Assembly (NCBI GenBank): GCA_030068145.1
Contig: JAPJBO010000762.1
Coordinates: 46,555-110,554, forward strand
DNA length: 64,000 nt
Direction: 5' to 3'
Origin: Diplonema papillatum
Taxonomy: Eukaryota; Euglenozoa; Diplonemea; Diplonemida; Diplonemidae
In this document: piece by piece, positions 44,227-55,666 of the stretch
How the letters are laid out: each line of letters starts with the position of its first letter
Numbering within the stretch: position 1 is the first letter of the stretch
Position numbers and translations under genes: made by a program
The notes under the pieces: model-generated
Databases searched by the model: none
Told to the model about the DNA's origin: nothing
The model's input: only the letters and a program-made list of their open reading frames with translations

Positions 44227-44404
44227 GGTGAACTAACGAAGCTCACTCGCATGTCCGATGTAACCCCTCGTCAATACCACCCAGCAGCTATGACGCGCAT
44301 TGCAATGCGATACTGAGCGCTAGCTTCCGGCTAGGGCAAGCATGGCGCAGCCGTATCGGAAAGGTGAGACGCGAGGCGTCGGCACACTCTGTTGAAGGAC
44401 CATA
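44227..44404 (+). mobile_element. 5'-truncated LINE copy (last 178 bp) at the same R position
   Basis: AACGAAGCTCACTCGCATGT...TCAATACCACCCAGC and the end GTTGAAGGACCATA match the 3' end of the 7.6-kb LINE (24823-25000, inverted). It is flanked by an imperfect 18-19 bp duplication of the R target, so it is an independent, older insertion of the same LINE family. Confidence 0.85.
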
Positions 44405-45148
44405 CCACTCATGCAACAAAGCCCAGTGGGTTGAGGAACCCCGAGAATAGCTGAGTCTCAACAGCTGACGTCGAGTACGTGCGTTGGGTCCGAGTAGCAC
44501 AAAACTCAAGACCAATGTCTCAGCAGCTATTCCATAGGTGCCTACTTGCACTCTAAAAGCGATAGCGAGGGACAGAAAGAGAACAATCAAGGGACGAGCT
44601 TGTCGACGACGGCTGTCCATCAAACTCGAACGGCGTTCCCTTAAACCGCCGGAGAAATAGCCGGAGAATAGAAAAGAGAAAACGGAGAAGAAAAAAAGAG
44701 GGACGAATGAAGCGTGGCACTACTTCGGGCAGCCCCCGCTGTTCGATGCTGCGGCTGTCAGTGCGGGCACTGGACATTGGTTCTCGGCAGCGAGCAAGAC
44801 TCCTTCTGGAATACTTGCGCACGAAAACAACGCAGAAAGGTATTGACGTGGGCGGGGCAGCGCAGGACGATTTCTTCGGATCGCCCATCAATATGCCGTT
44901 GCTTGAATGGAAGAGAAACGCAACTACTCGGAGAACGCAACTGGGTATGAGATCTCACCCTCGCCCTCTGCATTGAAAGCGTCCTGTTTAGTGGTCAGTT
45001 TTACGGCGTTGGACCAAAATACATCGGCAATGGTCGGCATGCACGCGTCGAAATGCGAGTGCTGCAACAAACACAAAAACCCCCAAACAGAGGGTCCGTG
45101 ACACAGTAACCTTGAGCTGGTCAAATCCAGCACCGATGGTAGCGGTTC
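44405..45148. other. No gene recognised
   Basis: R continues for a short distance after the second target copy. Beyond that only short frames. Confidence 0.45.
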
Positions 45149-45720
45149 TCAATGTACGCAGTGTGAAGGTTTGCCAGGGTTCGCCGGCGAGCTCGCTAAA
45201 GATACATGAACGTTGACGAAATTGGCAATTTGGCGAACTCTACCAGAAGCGCCAGGCCGCGCCAGCAAGGCACGTTTCTCTGGCGTGATTAGTGGTTTCA
45301 CCGGGAATTGATAGCCTTTAATGGGAACCGCCTTTCGTCCGGTGATGTGCATTTCTGCAAAACTTTTGTCCGATGAGAGGGCACCGGTGACGAACATCTT
45401 GCGGAATTCCTATTCCACGACGGTGACAACCTATATTTGGATCTTCTCTGTCTCTCCGGAGCCACTGTGAAAACAAGCTTGCCAAGGATCGATTGCCCCT
45501 GCAAGCAGTCTTTCTGCTACCGGTTTGGATAACCTCTCTGCATCTTGTGAGGACCCGCGAGCACCCGTCCGCACATACTTTTGGTCTACCTTCTGGTATT
45601 TTTCACGGACCGCTTCATCGGAGCTGATCGCGAGCAAAAGTCCGTCGAACAAAGTCTGCCACGCGGACCAGCAAAAATATTTCACCAACCAGGGTACGTT
45701 AACGCACCGGCTTGCTGTTT
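45149..45720 (-). pseudogene. Broken unrecognised coding sequence (dispersed repeat copy 3)
   Basis: Minus-strand frames 45431-45688 (WQTLFDGLLLAISSDEAVRE) and 45149-45397 (KMFVTGALSSDKSFAEMHIT) look like one protein with frame breaks. The first part matches, at DNA level, 5296-5400 and 7040-7122. At least three copies exist in this window, so it is probably part of a transposable element, but I do not recognise the family. Confidence 0.45.
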
Positions 45721-46158
45721 ACACAGTAGAACTACTACAAACGTCCCATCTCCCGCGATTTATGTGGGTCCATAGCCCTATTCTACACGGGGGCAGGAGC
45801 CTGAGGTACCAGTTGCTCATTCCAACTTCAAGAATAATCTACAAATTACGAAATTCTGCAGAGATCGGCGAAAACACGAGTCCTTGAATCTTAGCCAACT
45901 TCCGATGCAAATTCACCAAAGTTCGCCAAGTTCGCCATCATTGGCGAGCCGGCGAGCTTGCAAAGTTCGTTGGGCTCCAGCCATCACACTGACGTTGGCA
46001 ACACCGGGAAAAACGATGTGCCCGTGCAGACTTCAAGATACCGTGCCTTCCTTCTTACTTCTACCGTGTCTTTTTGGCTTGTGCGACCGGCAAGATTGTA
46101 AGCACTCAAAATATTAGCATGGCGCTTCCTTTTGTTTGTGCGCACCAGCGGACCTCAC

Positions 46159-47331
46159 CTGCTTTGGTAAGTCTCATGTAGTACGCTGCCAACTCCTAAT
46201 TTCTAGTACCAACAATGCATTGTTAACACAAGAAATGACTAAACCGGTCGCCTTGCATACCATGTAGTCTTGCGAGCGGAAGAACTCGTAGGCGCCCGGG
46301 ATGTTTTGCTTCACAGGTTGGTAGTTCGGCATGAAAGATGTGCGAGGCTTCGCACCCCACTTCTTCGCTAGGTCCCAGTGTCCAAGCTCTCCCATCTAAT
46401 TTGAGTGTGTTGTGGTGAGGCGGTGCGAAATTGACCCCAAGCATCAAGGCCGGATGGCACCCCAGACGACAATCCAAACAGACCGTTCGAATGAACGAAT
46501 TTCATCTGGCGCAATCTGACGGCCGCGTGTGTCCGAGAAAAAAGAGAGAGAGAGAGCGACTGCTAAAACTGCTACAAGAAGGTGTCCGACATGAACCTCT
46601 TACGGTTACTGCCACTCTACAATTTTCCACTACACGACCGGGGGCTCTGGGATGGTAGCTCAGTTTTGCAGACTTTCTTTTTTTCGTGTTTTCTAAGTAC
46701 ACCGTTCGCTTGAAACTCGGAGATTTGAATGTCTGCTACGAGGCAACCCAGCCGTATAACCGTCAATGAGAAAATATCAAACACACCTCCTCATAAAAGT
46801 CACCGTACACGGGCGGGGTGGCCTTCTTGTAGTACCATTCGGCTTTGCGGCATGTCGGGTGGTCCTCCCCAAGGTTGCCGACGCAGTGGTTGTATTGCGT
46901 AAGGAGGTAGTACGTGTATTTGGAACGATCGTAGGAGATGGTAAAGCCCATCTGCTGGAAGTCGGAGAACATAGGCCAGGCCTGGGGGCGCGGGAGCCTC
47001 ATTTCCGGAGAGTTTCGCAGGTACTTCGTCTGCGTGATGTTGTCGAACTTGAAGCCTGTTTCCGCCATGTAGTCACTGAGTTTCTCCTTCTTGGTCTCCA
47101 GCAACTTCTGCAAGACGGCATCGTACCCCTCCGGCTCTTCTCCGTCGAACCATGTACCTTCAAACTTCTGCGGGCTAGGCTCATTTCTCGCGGCGGTGAT
47201 ACGGAAGTATTTCAACCAAGTGATTGGTTCCGCCTTCCCGCACATCGCGGACTCGCGTCTCTCGCCCATCTTGTCGTATAAATCCTCCTCCTTTGCCCGC
47301 TCTTGACTCCTAGTCCCGTAGCTGTGTTTTG
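46159..47331 (-). CDS. Spliced host-type gene, possibly COX6b-like (three exons visible, partial)
   Basis: Exon 46787-47331 (acceptor TTTTTCGGCTGTAG, donor GAG/GTGTGT), exon 46261-46395 (acceptor CTCAAATTAG, donor ATG/GTATGC) and exon 46159-46195 (acceptor GAAATTAG, donor CAG/GTGAGG) join in frame. Introns are 391 and 65 nt. The product contains LTQYNHCVGNLGEDHPTCRK, then EWYYKKATPPVYGDFYEE and GHWDLAKKWGAKP. The Cys spacing, GED-x-P-x-C and following aromatic/Trp residues recall cytochrome oxidase subunit 6b proteins of the mitochondrial intermembrane space, but this is weak. Earlier and later exons are not identified. Normal codon usage and clean splice sites set it apart from its surroundings. 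Confidence 0.6.
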
Positions 47332-47361
47332 CTACAGCCGAAAAAGTTTTAGCAATATGAG

Positions 47362-48617
47362 ACGATGCCAAAAGGGGGGGGGGTTTGGGCAGATGTTTTC
47401 TGGTATAGTCAGATACTGGGCATGTGGGGTATAGGACCCATACCCCCCCCAGAAACCATGTTTTCGGGCCGATTTTGGGGTCCAATGCCCTCGGAGAACC
47501 TTTTTCTGAGCGCAAAACTCAGTTGTTGTGGACTTTGAGGCCCCAGGTAGGGTTACGACTGTACAATGGCTACGGCGGCAGCACCCACCCAGAACAGGAA
47601 CTTAACTCCGTTCTCATAATGCGTGACTCGTAAATGCGTTTCGTTCGAAAAATTGGCTCAAAAATTTGCAAGGCAAGACGCACACGAAGTACGATAGGTC
47701 ACAGGGCTCCATGCGGAGACACTTTAGAGCGACGAGAGCCTTTCTGATGAAAGCTGCAGGAGTTGACCCGATTGCGCCCGGGGTCTCTGTACAGAGGGCG
47801 ACCGACAAAGGTGACCCATGAGGCAGCAGGCATTCGACGATCTCGTGGAGGCAACCACCGACGTCGTGGGTCACGGAAAAGCTGTCGTGCACAAGACGTT
47901 CGTCGCACAAATCCTTCTAGCACAGGCTGGTGGACGAAGAAGGCCAACTAACGGCAAAGGTGTCGTACACCACGTACCGCCAGCTACGTGGTGCCCGGTT
48001 CGAACACCTGGCCGGACGTGTGCGACACCTGCAGAAGGGAACACGATTAACCATCGCCTTCGTGAGGTTACCAGCAGCAAACTCACTTCTTTCGATCCGA
48101 CAAGCCGATTTCTGCCAATAAAAGTTGCCAATACTGCCAGAAGAACCTGGGGTCAGCTTTTTTAACAACCAGGGGCCTCGCCTCCTTGATGATTGATTTG
48201 CGTTGGACGACAGGTGACTCGATCCAACTTGGGGAACTGTTTTAGCTGGTGTACAGTGGGTTTCACACTGGATTTGCGGGTGTCACACTGGATTCCGCAC
48301 TGGATTTTTGGGTGTCAGTGGATTTCACGCTGGATTTGCGGGTGTGGCACACTGGATCAAGCAGGTGTGCCCACGCCCGACACTTTGGCCGCACAGTTAA
48401 CACCCCCACACGATGCTGGAGTGCACCGTGCGGGGCCTCGAAACCCACAGAAACAGAGTTTTGCGCTCAGAAAAAGGCTCTCCGAGGGCATTTGGCCCCA
48501 AAACCGGCCCGAAAAAATGGTTTCTGGGGGGATATGGGTCCCATACCCCACATTCCCAGTATCTTACTATGCCATAAAACATCTGCCCAAACCCCCCCCC
48601 CCCCTTTTGGCATCGTA
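47362..48617. mobile_element. Long-TIR element (about 1.26 kb) in an intron or upstream of the host gene
   Basis: ACGATGCCAAAAGG, a G run, then TTTGGGCAGATGTTTT begins the left end. The right end is its inverted copy. Similarity extends about 190 bp inward on both sides (TTTCTGAGCGCAAAACTC is shared). The interior has a short tandem repeat (CACTGGATTTGCGGGTGT) at 48265-48360 and no transposase. It begins about 30 bp upstream (in sense) of the first recognised exon. Confidence 0.75.
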
Positions 48618-51027
48618 CCAATATAAAAAAGAGGTTCGAGTTTCGCGCTGTCAGGAATCGCCAATCGAGAGCCTACCGGGGAGGCACACCGGAGCTCGCC
48701 GGCACCTAAAACAGGCAACGCAAGCGAGCCAGGCCTTCACCACCGAACAAGGCGCCATTCAAACGACTGTGACACGTAGTCATGCATCACCCCAGTGTCT
48801 ACGGCGACTGCGAACCCCCCCAAAGATGCAAGCAAGCAATCGCGTATCAAACCAACAGTGGAACCGGTGCGAATACGGCCGCCGCCTAACCACTCGCCGA
48901 TCTGCAAGCAATACAACGAGCCAGATTTTGGCTCCTTTTACATTGCTTCACCACCTGGTCAGGCGATAACGTCGGGGATGCGTAAAGCGGCCCTGTGCTT
49001 GCCTATGCGTGCCCCGAAGGGGAAGGAATAAGATGAGAAGGAAGGACAGACTGGAAGTTACGGTTTGACAGGTAGTGACAGGATCGGCAAGGAGAGCAGA
49101 AACGGTTCCACCAGAGGCGGTTGCGGTCGAAGACGGCAACCCGAGCGAGGAGTAAGGTTGATACCTAAATTGGAGCTATGATGGCCATGCTGAAGGCAGA
49201 ATTGCAGGAGGAACTGATGCTTGGCCGAGGATGCTTGGCCGAGGATAAGATGGCTATGGGACAGAAGACAGAGAGTCCTCCTTCACGCCGGGTCCTGGTC
49301 CTGGTGGGTTCCCCGAAACTCCCCGATACCCAGCCCGTTCAGAACACCACGGTCGGTCAACATGGGTTCTGAAAACTCAACGTCGCCCCATGGGACCTCA
49401 TAGTTCGACAGAGTCGATCCAGAATGAGGTGACCGGCCGCGGCGAGGTTCGTCCGTGTCCTTCCTACTCGGCGTGATGGAAACAACATCAATACGCAAAG
49501 GGCCGGCACGCACAAACAAAACGAAGCGCCTACATTTTTAGTACTAACAATCTTGCGGGTCGCCCTTCAATGTATTGTGCACGTAGGCAGCGTGTTTTGG
49601 TGGTTGATCAGAATTCCCCACCTGAATATACACAGGTAAATACAAGTGGGAAAACGATCACCCGGCACGCACAAACAAACCGAGACCCTGGTTGCTAGAC
49701 TGTATACTTGTTGTCAGCGAGACATGAGGTTTGCGGTTTTGCTTGTGTGCTGCCTGTGTAATTGAAATCTGGACGCCAGGCTATTCGCTATCAAAGCACT
49801 CATCAAAATGCTGGTCGTAACGAACTTCTTGTCTTTGTGCCTTTTTGTCTGGTTGTACAGCACGTTTGAGACTGCGGGGTGATCTTGTGCAGCCGTCTGA
49901 GATCATCCTTTCACGTCCCTGGCTTTGCCTGTTCACCTTCGAGAACACACGTTCCTGCAGGGCAGTATGCAAGATGCGAATACCAACGGCAGGAAGCTTT
50001 GCTTGAGGAAGCAGCTATCGACCAGCAGACCTCTGGTGGTTGCTTTGCACTGGTCCACAATGACATACTCCTCTACTGTAGGGTGGCAGCATCCCACCTT
50101 GAACAGGCGGAAGAGGCGTTCGAGAAGCTGTCCTGATACCTGGGCCCCGCAGACTAGAAATGTGCTGAGCTCTTCCTTTGAAAAAAATTATGGAATTGTT
50201 TCAAACCAGCCACGAATGCAAGCCAAAATGGCAATCAGAACATGACCCGTGCCGCAAAATCCACACCGAGTCCCTCGTTACACCGCGATTGTAGTCACGC
50301 CCTTGCACGCCTACCGTCTTTTTTTTTGGTCTTCGTCGCGTCTTTTTTGGTCTCGGTCTTTCTTGAAGGGCAGGTGCCATTTAGGGGGAACCTTATCGAT
50401 CCCCCCTCTTTTTGCTTTCTCACTCCGTTTCTCGCGTTATTTGTTGTTTGGAACATCGTCGTGCTGATGTGGCAAAGAGGTTGGAGAGGGATGGAAGGAA
50501 GGCTAGCTGGGCGATGTGTCACCCCCTCGTGGTCGTGGTGCGTGATTGTTTCTAATTCAAGTTAAGAACTCAGTAGCGTTGCAGATCAAAACTCTCGCAA
50601 GGAAGATATGTGACACCCTTCCTTCAGTGTTGCAGCATCGGTCTCCTAGGAAGACTGCTGTCGTCAACGAATGACAAACCGCATAAGGGAGGTCACATTT
50701 TTACCTTACCGGGAAAATTTCCCACTGGAACCAGGGGGGGGGGGTACGGCTACCACCTTTTATAATTTTGAAGGCGCGGGCAATTATTTCCCCCCAGCCT
50801 GTACGTACACCCAGGTTCGATTCCCTTCCAAGCTCTTTTCCGCAGGCAAAACTACAGCATCGTTCTCCGAAAGTTTGATCAAAAATCCTCAAAAATCTTT
50901 TTTAAAAGATGGGGGGGTTCGGGGGGCCCCCCGCCCAAACGGTACGGTACTAACAACCTAACAGGGCTTGTCTGGGCTTATACGTCTTGTAGAGTACCCG
51001 GCGGAGAAACCCCCATCAATGAGAAGG
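48618..51027. other. About 2.4 kb without recognisable gene
   Basis: Open frames up to about 110 codons on both strands, none with motifs. G-rich runs occur at 50736-50748 and 50909-50927. The last 20 bp before YR element 3 (CCCCATCAATGAGAAGG) resemble one partial unit of the 41-bp satellite. Confidence 0.45.
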
Positions 51028-51520
51028 AGTTTCTGCTCTTCGTATTGTCTGACGAGAACTGCCTAGAAGAGCTTCTGCTCTTCGTATTGTCTGACGAGAA
51101 CTGCTTAGGAAAAAGGGAGAAGTAAGAACACGTCTTTGTAACTGATAGCACTAGCGCAAGGGAATGTTGAGTGACTGCCTTAACCCGGGGAAACGAGCTT
51201 GGGCGAGGTCACCGGGGGGTTAGGGAGGGTGGGAAAACTTGAATTTCTCTTTGAACCAACCACACCCTGAAGGCTGTGTTAAGTTCTCTAATCGACTTTT
51301 CGTGGTGCATCAACTCCCTCAGTGAAACTGTGAGAGTTTCTGCTCTTCGTATTGTCTGACGAGAACTGCCTAGAAGAGCTTCTGCTCTTCGTATTGTCTG
51401 ACGAGAACTGCTTAGGAGAAAAGGAGAAGTAAGAACACGTCTTTGTAACTGATAGCACTAGCGCAAGGGAATGTTGAGTGACTGCCTTAACCCGGGGAAA
51501 CGAGCTTGGGCGAGGTCACC
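51028..51520 (-). repeat. B2-A2-B1 terminal block of YR element 3
   Basis: Same arrangement as 34412-34904. B1 differs slightly near its middle (GGAGAAAAGG versus GGAAAAAGGG). Confidence 0.92.
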
Positions 51521-54506
51521 TTCCATCCACCACAACGCCAGTGAGAAACTGCCTCACCGCAAGTACAATTGAATCGAGCGCATCAGCGCCAATCATGGTC
51601 AGCGGTACGCGTGACGGCAAGTCCGCAGGGTTGCCCTCACTCCTGACCCATCGTACAGAAACAGCGCAGTTCAAGGAACGCACGCGTTCCAGTCCTTTAA
51701 CTACCGCCTCGTTCAAGACGGCACTTTTTAAACAGGACCCCTTACGGGCCACTCCTTTCACAGTGGTATTATCAACCACAATGTCCACTCTCCCACCTCT
51801 AATCGAGGGCGGCAGAGCCAAGACAACTAACTTGAAGGCAATAGCCTCCAGCTCGTTTATGTGCAACGAGCTCTCTGCAGAGTTCCATGACCCACCCAAC
51901 ACGGTCACTTCCATTGTGCGCGAGTCAACAAGGACACCCCCCCAGCCTTTCTTACTCGCGTCCACGAAGGCCGTGATACGTGGGGACTGTTCGAGAGTGG
52001 GAACGGCCCTCGGCTTCAGCACCGAGTCAATCCACTCTTGGAGCGACAAACGAACACACGGAGAAACTTCAACTCTATCAGAGGGCAGCCGAGCCCCTCG
52101 GTTCAACGAGTTGGTTATGCGTCGAAAGAACTTCAACGCAAACCAAAACGAGCCCGGAAAAATGCCGGCGACCGCAGAGGCATGCAATAAACGGCCGCCG
52201 AGAGTCTCGAGCTCGCACGCCAGCACGGTGGGCGACGACTTCAGCGTGTAGCGCGCCTCCATCAGCTTTCTTCGCAACTTCCGTGAGACAGCCACACGAT
52301 GAGCAACGTGGTCCCAATCGACCCCGATGAACTCATACCGTGTGGCGGCAGTCTGCGAATCGGACGGCTTCCACGTCAGGCCGCACTCCTCCGCGGTCAG
52401 GTCCAGCCTCCGAGTCGCGAGCCGCACAGCCGGCTTCTTGCCCGCATACCGGATGTTGTCGATCCAAATGTCGACGATGACATCCCGTTCCGCAAACTCC
52501 GGACGCACGAAGTCCTCATGTCCGCCGGCCACCGCTGCCAAGGTGTGCATTAACTCCGGTGCACACGAGTGTCCCATGGGAAGCCGCAGAAGTTCCCACC
52601 AACCACCATCGGAGTCAGCGAACCTGAAGAGATGACGCGACTCCGGCGGGATCTCAATGGCGTAAAAACCCGTCTTGAAATCCCGGGTTGAGCCACACTC
52701 CTCGCGGCTCGCCCCGAGGTAGCCGGAAACGTGTCCGAGGGGCACAGATGCTTCGTAACCCGCCTCTTGAGCGGCTCGGTTACCGTCCACCGTCCACAAG
52801 ATGAAGCGCTGACGCAGCGCCCCTTCCTTCTCCTCCAGCACTGTGAAAGGGACTGAAGCGAACGGACCGGGACCGGTTGAACTGCGGGCAATCCCGTTTT
52901 CCGCGAGCAAAGATGCATGGTCGGGACGAAGGGTCGAGGGGGACCCGATTGCCGTCTCCGTCTCGACACGGGGAAAGAACGTTGAACGCCACGTATCGTC
53001 AAAACGTCGGAGGGTTGCCTCGTTCATCCGCGCACGAAGCTTCGCGACAGACATCGGCTTGATCGGCGCGACATGCAATGGCGAAGCGCGCTCCTCCTTG
53101 CTTCGCGGCAGCCGCGTCGAACCGCCTCGTCGGGTGACGGAGTGGAATTGACCACTGCGGAGGTATCCCGTCACAAGTGCTTCGTCACCTTGCCGGTCTC
53201 GAGTGCCCTGGCAAGGTCCACGTCGCCCCCGGCGTACCGGAGTGTGGTCCTCGACAGCGTTCCGGGTCCGCCCTCCTCCTCGTGCTTCGTCAGCCGGTCG
53301 ATGAGGTGCGGCGACAGCTTGCCGCTGGTCAGCAACGGCAAGAGGTGCTTCACCGCTCCGCGTTTGATGGAGTGCGCGGTGTACCCCTGCATCTGCGTCG
53401 ACTGGCCCCACAGAGCGTCCAGTGCCGACGTTGTCAACGCCGACAGCGGAGCGAAGGGTGCACACTTCGCGTACAGAACGGCGATTTCCGCCGTCAACGG
53501 TCCCTGGATGACCGCAAACCGCGACGCCTTGAACGGATCCTGCGTCCGCCCCTTCGGCGTCTGGAACCAGTCCACGATGACCTCCTTCTGCGTCACCAGG
53601 AGGAACTGCACTGACGAAAGATTCGCCGCCTCCGCCCAACGCGAAGCCGTCTTCCACGCGACCAGAACCGCCAGACGAACGGACGACTGCTGCTGCCTGG
53701 CCCAAGACACAAGCTTCCGCCTCTCGATTGGCGTCGCCTGGTTCTCCGGGATAGCCGCCCCACCCCCGCGCAAGGCCTTGGCCAAGACCCGCAGGGGGTG
53801 GTTCTCGAACCCCATTGCCCCAAACGAGGCCGACAGGGCCTTGGTGTAGGCAAGCTGTCCCTGGGGCCGGACACCCGTTGCCGCCACGAACAGGCATGCC
53901 GAGTCCGCGTTCATCCCAAGTCCACGTTCTGTCGTCCATGCCTGCAGCCGCCGCCACAGGCTTCGACGCTCCTGCGTGGTCGACCGGGCCCACATGTCCG
54001 CCACGACCGCCGACATCTTCGTACGAGCCATCTCCACGGTACTCGCACCCTCCTGTGTCCGACCGGTACGGCTCGTGCCTCCAGACGAAATGAGGCGGTA
54101 GACTGCCATGCCTATCTCCGATGTCGGCATCCCTTCGGTTCCCGGCAACGGCGGCGCACAGGTTGGTCGCAGTGACGATGAGGTCGTTGACGGCCGTGAG
54201 GAGCTGCAAGCTCGAACCCACATCATTGGCCGGGTCGGTGTTGGTGGCAGCATCGACGCCTCGGTTGTGCGTGCCAACGGGGGATGAAGATCTACTTGGT
54301 GTGTAGGCATGGGAATCGGCGGGGAGACGAACTTTTGAACGGGTGGGGAGTGCGTCGGAAAGACATTCGACGGAGGGAGGAACTTCATTCGCACGGGAGG
54401 TGAGTGGGTCGACGCGACGGTGGAACGAGGGAGGAACTTCATCCGCGCGAGCTGTTGTTGCATTGGAACTGGCTGTTGAAGCCTGGGCCGGGTGGGTGCC
54501 AGTCAT
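51516..54506 (-). CDS. Reverse transcriptase-RNase H, YR element 3
   Basis: 996 residues, same layout as the element 2 protein: frame open through the recombinase overlap, RT with WIDN at the active site, RNase H with Asp/Glu/Asp, stop at the edge of B1. One residue difference seen (Ser in DHASLL). ATG at 54506 overlaps the gag stop. Intact. Confidence 0.92.
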   Translation of the reverse strand: MTGTHPAQASTASSNATTARADEVPPSFHRRVDPLTSRANEVPPSVECLSDALPTRSKVRLPADSHAYTPSRSSSPVGTHNRGVDAATNTDPANDVGSSLQLLTAVNDLIVTATNLCAAVAGNRRDADIGDRHGSLPPHFVWRHEPYRSDTGGCEYRGDGSYEDVGGRGGHVGPVDHAGASKPVAAAAGMDDRTWTWDERGLGMPVRGGNGCPAPGTACLHQGPVGLVWGNGVREPPPAGLGQGLARGWGGYPGEPGDANREAEACVLGQAAAVVRSSGGSGRVEDGFALGGGGESFVSAVPPGDAEGGHRGLVPDAEGADAGSVQGVAVCGHPGTVDGGNRRSVREVCTLRSAVGVDNVGTGRSVGPVDADAGVHRALHQTRSGEAPLAVADQRQAVAAPHRPADEARGGGRTRNAVEDHTPVRRGRRGPCQGTRDRQGDEALVTGYLRSGQFHSVTRRGGSTRLPRSKEERASPLHVAPIKPMSVAKLRARMNEATLRRFDDTWRSTFFPRVETETAIGSPSTLRPDHASLLAENGIARSSTGPGPFASVPFTVLEEKEGALRQRFILWTVDGNRAAQEAGYEASVPLGHVSGYLGASREECGSTRDFKTGFYAIEIPPESRHLFRFADSDGGWWELLRLPMGHSCAPELMHTLAAVAGGHEDFVRPEFAERDVIVDIWIDNIRYAGKKPAVRLATRRLDLTAEECGLTWKPSDSQTAATRYEFIGVDWDHVAHRVAVSRKLRRKLMEARYTLKSSPTVLACELETLGGRLLHASAVAGIFPGSFWFALKFFRRITNSLNRGARLPSDRVEVSPCVRLSLQEWIDSVLKPRAVPTLEQSPRITAFVDASKKGWGGVLVDSRTMEVTVLGGSWNSAESSLHINELEAIAFKLVVLALPPSIRGGRVDIVVDNTTVKGVARKGSCLKSAVLNEAVVKGLERVRSLNCAVSVRWVRSEGNPADLPSRVPLTMIGADALDSIVLAVRQFLTGVVVDGR
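53171..54463 (-). CDS. Tyrosine recombinase, YR element 3
   Basis: 430 residues, all catalytic residues present (TASRW, TPKGR, AHSIKRG, LTKHEE, TLRYAGG). Nested in the RT frame exactly as in element 2. Confidence 0.92.
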   Translation of the reverse strand: MQQQLARMKFLPRSTVASTHSPPVRMKFLPPSNVFPTHSPPVQKFVSPPIPMPTHQVDLHPPLARTTEASMLPPTPTRPMMWVRACSSSRPSTTSSSLRPTCAPPLPGTEGMPTSEIGMAVYRLISSGGTSRTGRTQEGASTVEMARTKMSAVVADMWARSTTQERRSLWRRLQAWTTERGLGMNADSACLFVAATGVRPQGQLAYTKALSASFGAMGFENHPLRVLAKALRGGGAAIPENQATPIERRKLVSWARQQQSSVRLAVLVAWKTASRWAEAANLSSVQFLLVTQKEVIVDWFQTPKGRTQDPFKASRFAVIQGPLTAEIAVLYAKCAPFAPLSALTTSALDALWGQSTQMQGYTAHSIKRGAVKHLLPLLTSGKLSPHLIDRLTKHEEEGGPGTLSRTTLRYAGGDVDLARALETGKVTKHL

Positions 54507-55666
54507 TTCCCGCCGGCCTTTCCGTTTCCCGGCTGCCTCGGCCTGAAGGCCGGCTTCTTCGTCGGACCCCTCTCCTTCTTGCCGCGCAGAACCGCGGCGG
54601 CCTTGTCCAACGGGTCCTCAGCCTGAGACCCGATTTGTCGGAGGAGGTCCCGACGGCTCATCCCCTCCTCCACGTACAGCTTCTGAAGCCGGAGTTGTTT
54701 CAGAAGCTCATTTCCCAGCCTCAGCTGGTCGGGGCTGCGCGTCCATCCCTCGGTGGCCGACATGGCCAACATCCAGCATCGGAGCATGCCGAACGTGCTG
54801 TCGAGCTGCTCGCCACCCGGAAGGTGAGCCCTCCCACACACGTAAGCCGATTCGACGTCCCGGATCAAACCCCACGGGTCCAGGAGCAGGGGCTCCCGCC
54901 ACTCTCGGACGTCCTTGGCGTCCTTCGCGAACACCCTGGGGGCAACGTCTTCTTCCTCTTCCTGCCGCCCGTCAGACTCCATTGGCTGCGGCGCTGGCTG
55001 CGCGGTCGCTGACACTGACGCTACCGCGGGCGACGGCTGGTGCGAAATGCCCATCAGCTGCGTCTGCATCTGCTGCAGCACCTGCATCATGTGCGCTTGT
55101 TGCTGTTGTTGCGCCCGCATTTCCCGCTGCTGCGCCTGCATCTGCTCCTGCTGCTGCATGACCATCCGCTGCAGCTGGTCCTGCATCGATGCGCCCGCGG
55201 ATGCCGTCACCGGAGGCGCCACCGACGCAGACGGGACCGCTGCAGAGGGAACAGACGCAGAAGAAACCGGCTGCCCCGCTCCGCTACCCTCGACCGGGGC
55301 CTGGATAAGACTCGCCAGTGAAGGCGGGGGTACATCAAATTTTCCGACAATCTTCTTAACAGCTAGTGACACGCGAGCTTCGTCCTCCTCATACACGAGC
55401 ATTAGGATCGCCAAGACCCGCTGCAGATCCAAACCCGCCACCTCAAGTATCGTGGCGCCGATCGCCTCGGCGAGTACCGCGCGGGCCCTGTCTGTGACGG
55501 CCTCTTCGCATGTGCCGAATAACGTGGAGCAGAAAGACTCCATTTCACGCACGCGGAACTTCCTTTTGGAAGGTGGCTCATAGGCAAAGGATCGAGTCCA
55601 GGCCTCGCGGAGCACAGAAGGGAACCTGTAGTCCCACCTGTCGGCATTCGGCAGCGGCGAAGACAT
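54503..55666 (-). CDS. Gag-like protein, YR element 3
   Basis: 387 residues from ATG at 55666, adjoining A1. Gln/Met-rich coiled coil in the middle, C-terminus NGKAGGK. No difference from the element 2 Gag seen. Confidence 0.75.
   Translation of the reverse strand: MSSPLPNADRWDYRFPSVLREAWTRSFAYEPPSKRKFRVREMESFCSTLFGTCEEAVTDRARAVLAEAIGATILEVAGLDLQRVLAILMLVYEEDEARVSLAVKKIVGKFDVPPPSLASLIQAPVEGSGAGQPVSSASVPSAAVPSASVAPPVTASAGASMQDQLQRMVMQQQEQMQAQQREMRAQQQQQAHMMQVLQQMQTQLMGISHQPSPAVASVSATAQPAPQPMESDGRQEEEEDVAPRVFAKDAKDVREWREPLLLDPWGLIRDVESAYVCGRAHLPGGEQLDSTFGMLRCWMLAMSATEGWTRSPDQLRLGNELLKQLRLQKLYVEEGMSRRDLLRQIGSQAEDPLDKAAAVLRGKKERGPTKKPAFRPRQPGNGKAGGK

Noticed and set aside
46430-46760. Plus-strand frames opposite the host gene's first intron
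   Set aside because: Low complexity (RKKRERERLLKLL) and no conserved motif; intronic.
50808-50830. GGTTCGATTCC, a perfect pol III B-box match
   Set aside because: The flanking bases do not form a T stem and there is no A box at suitable spacing.
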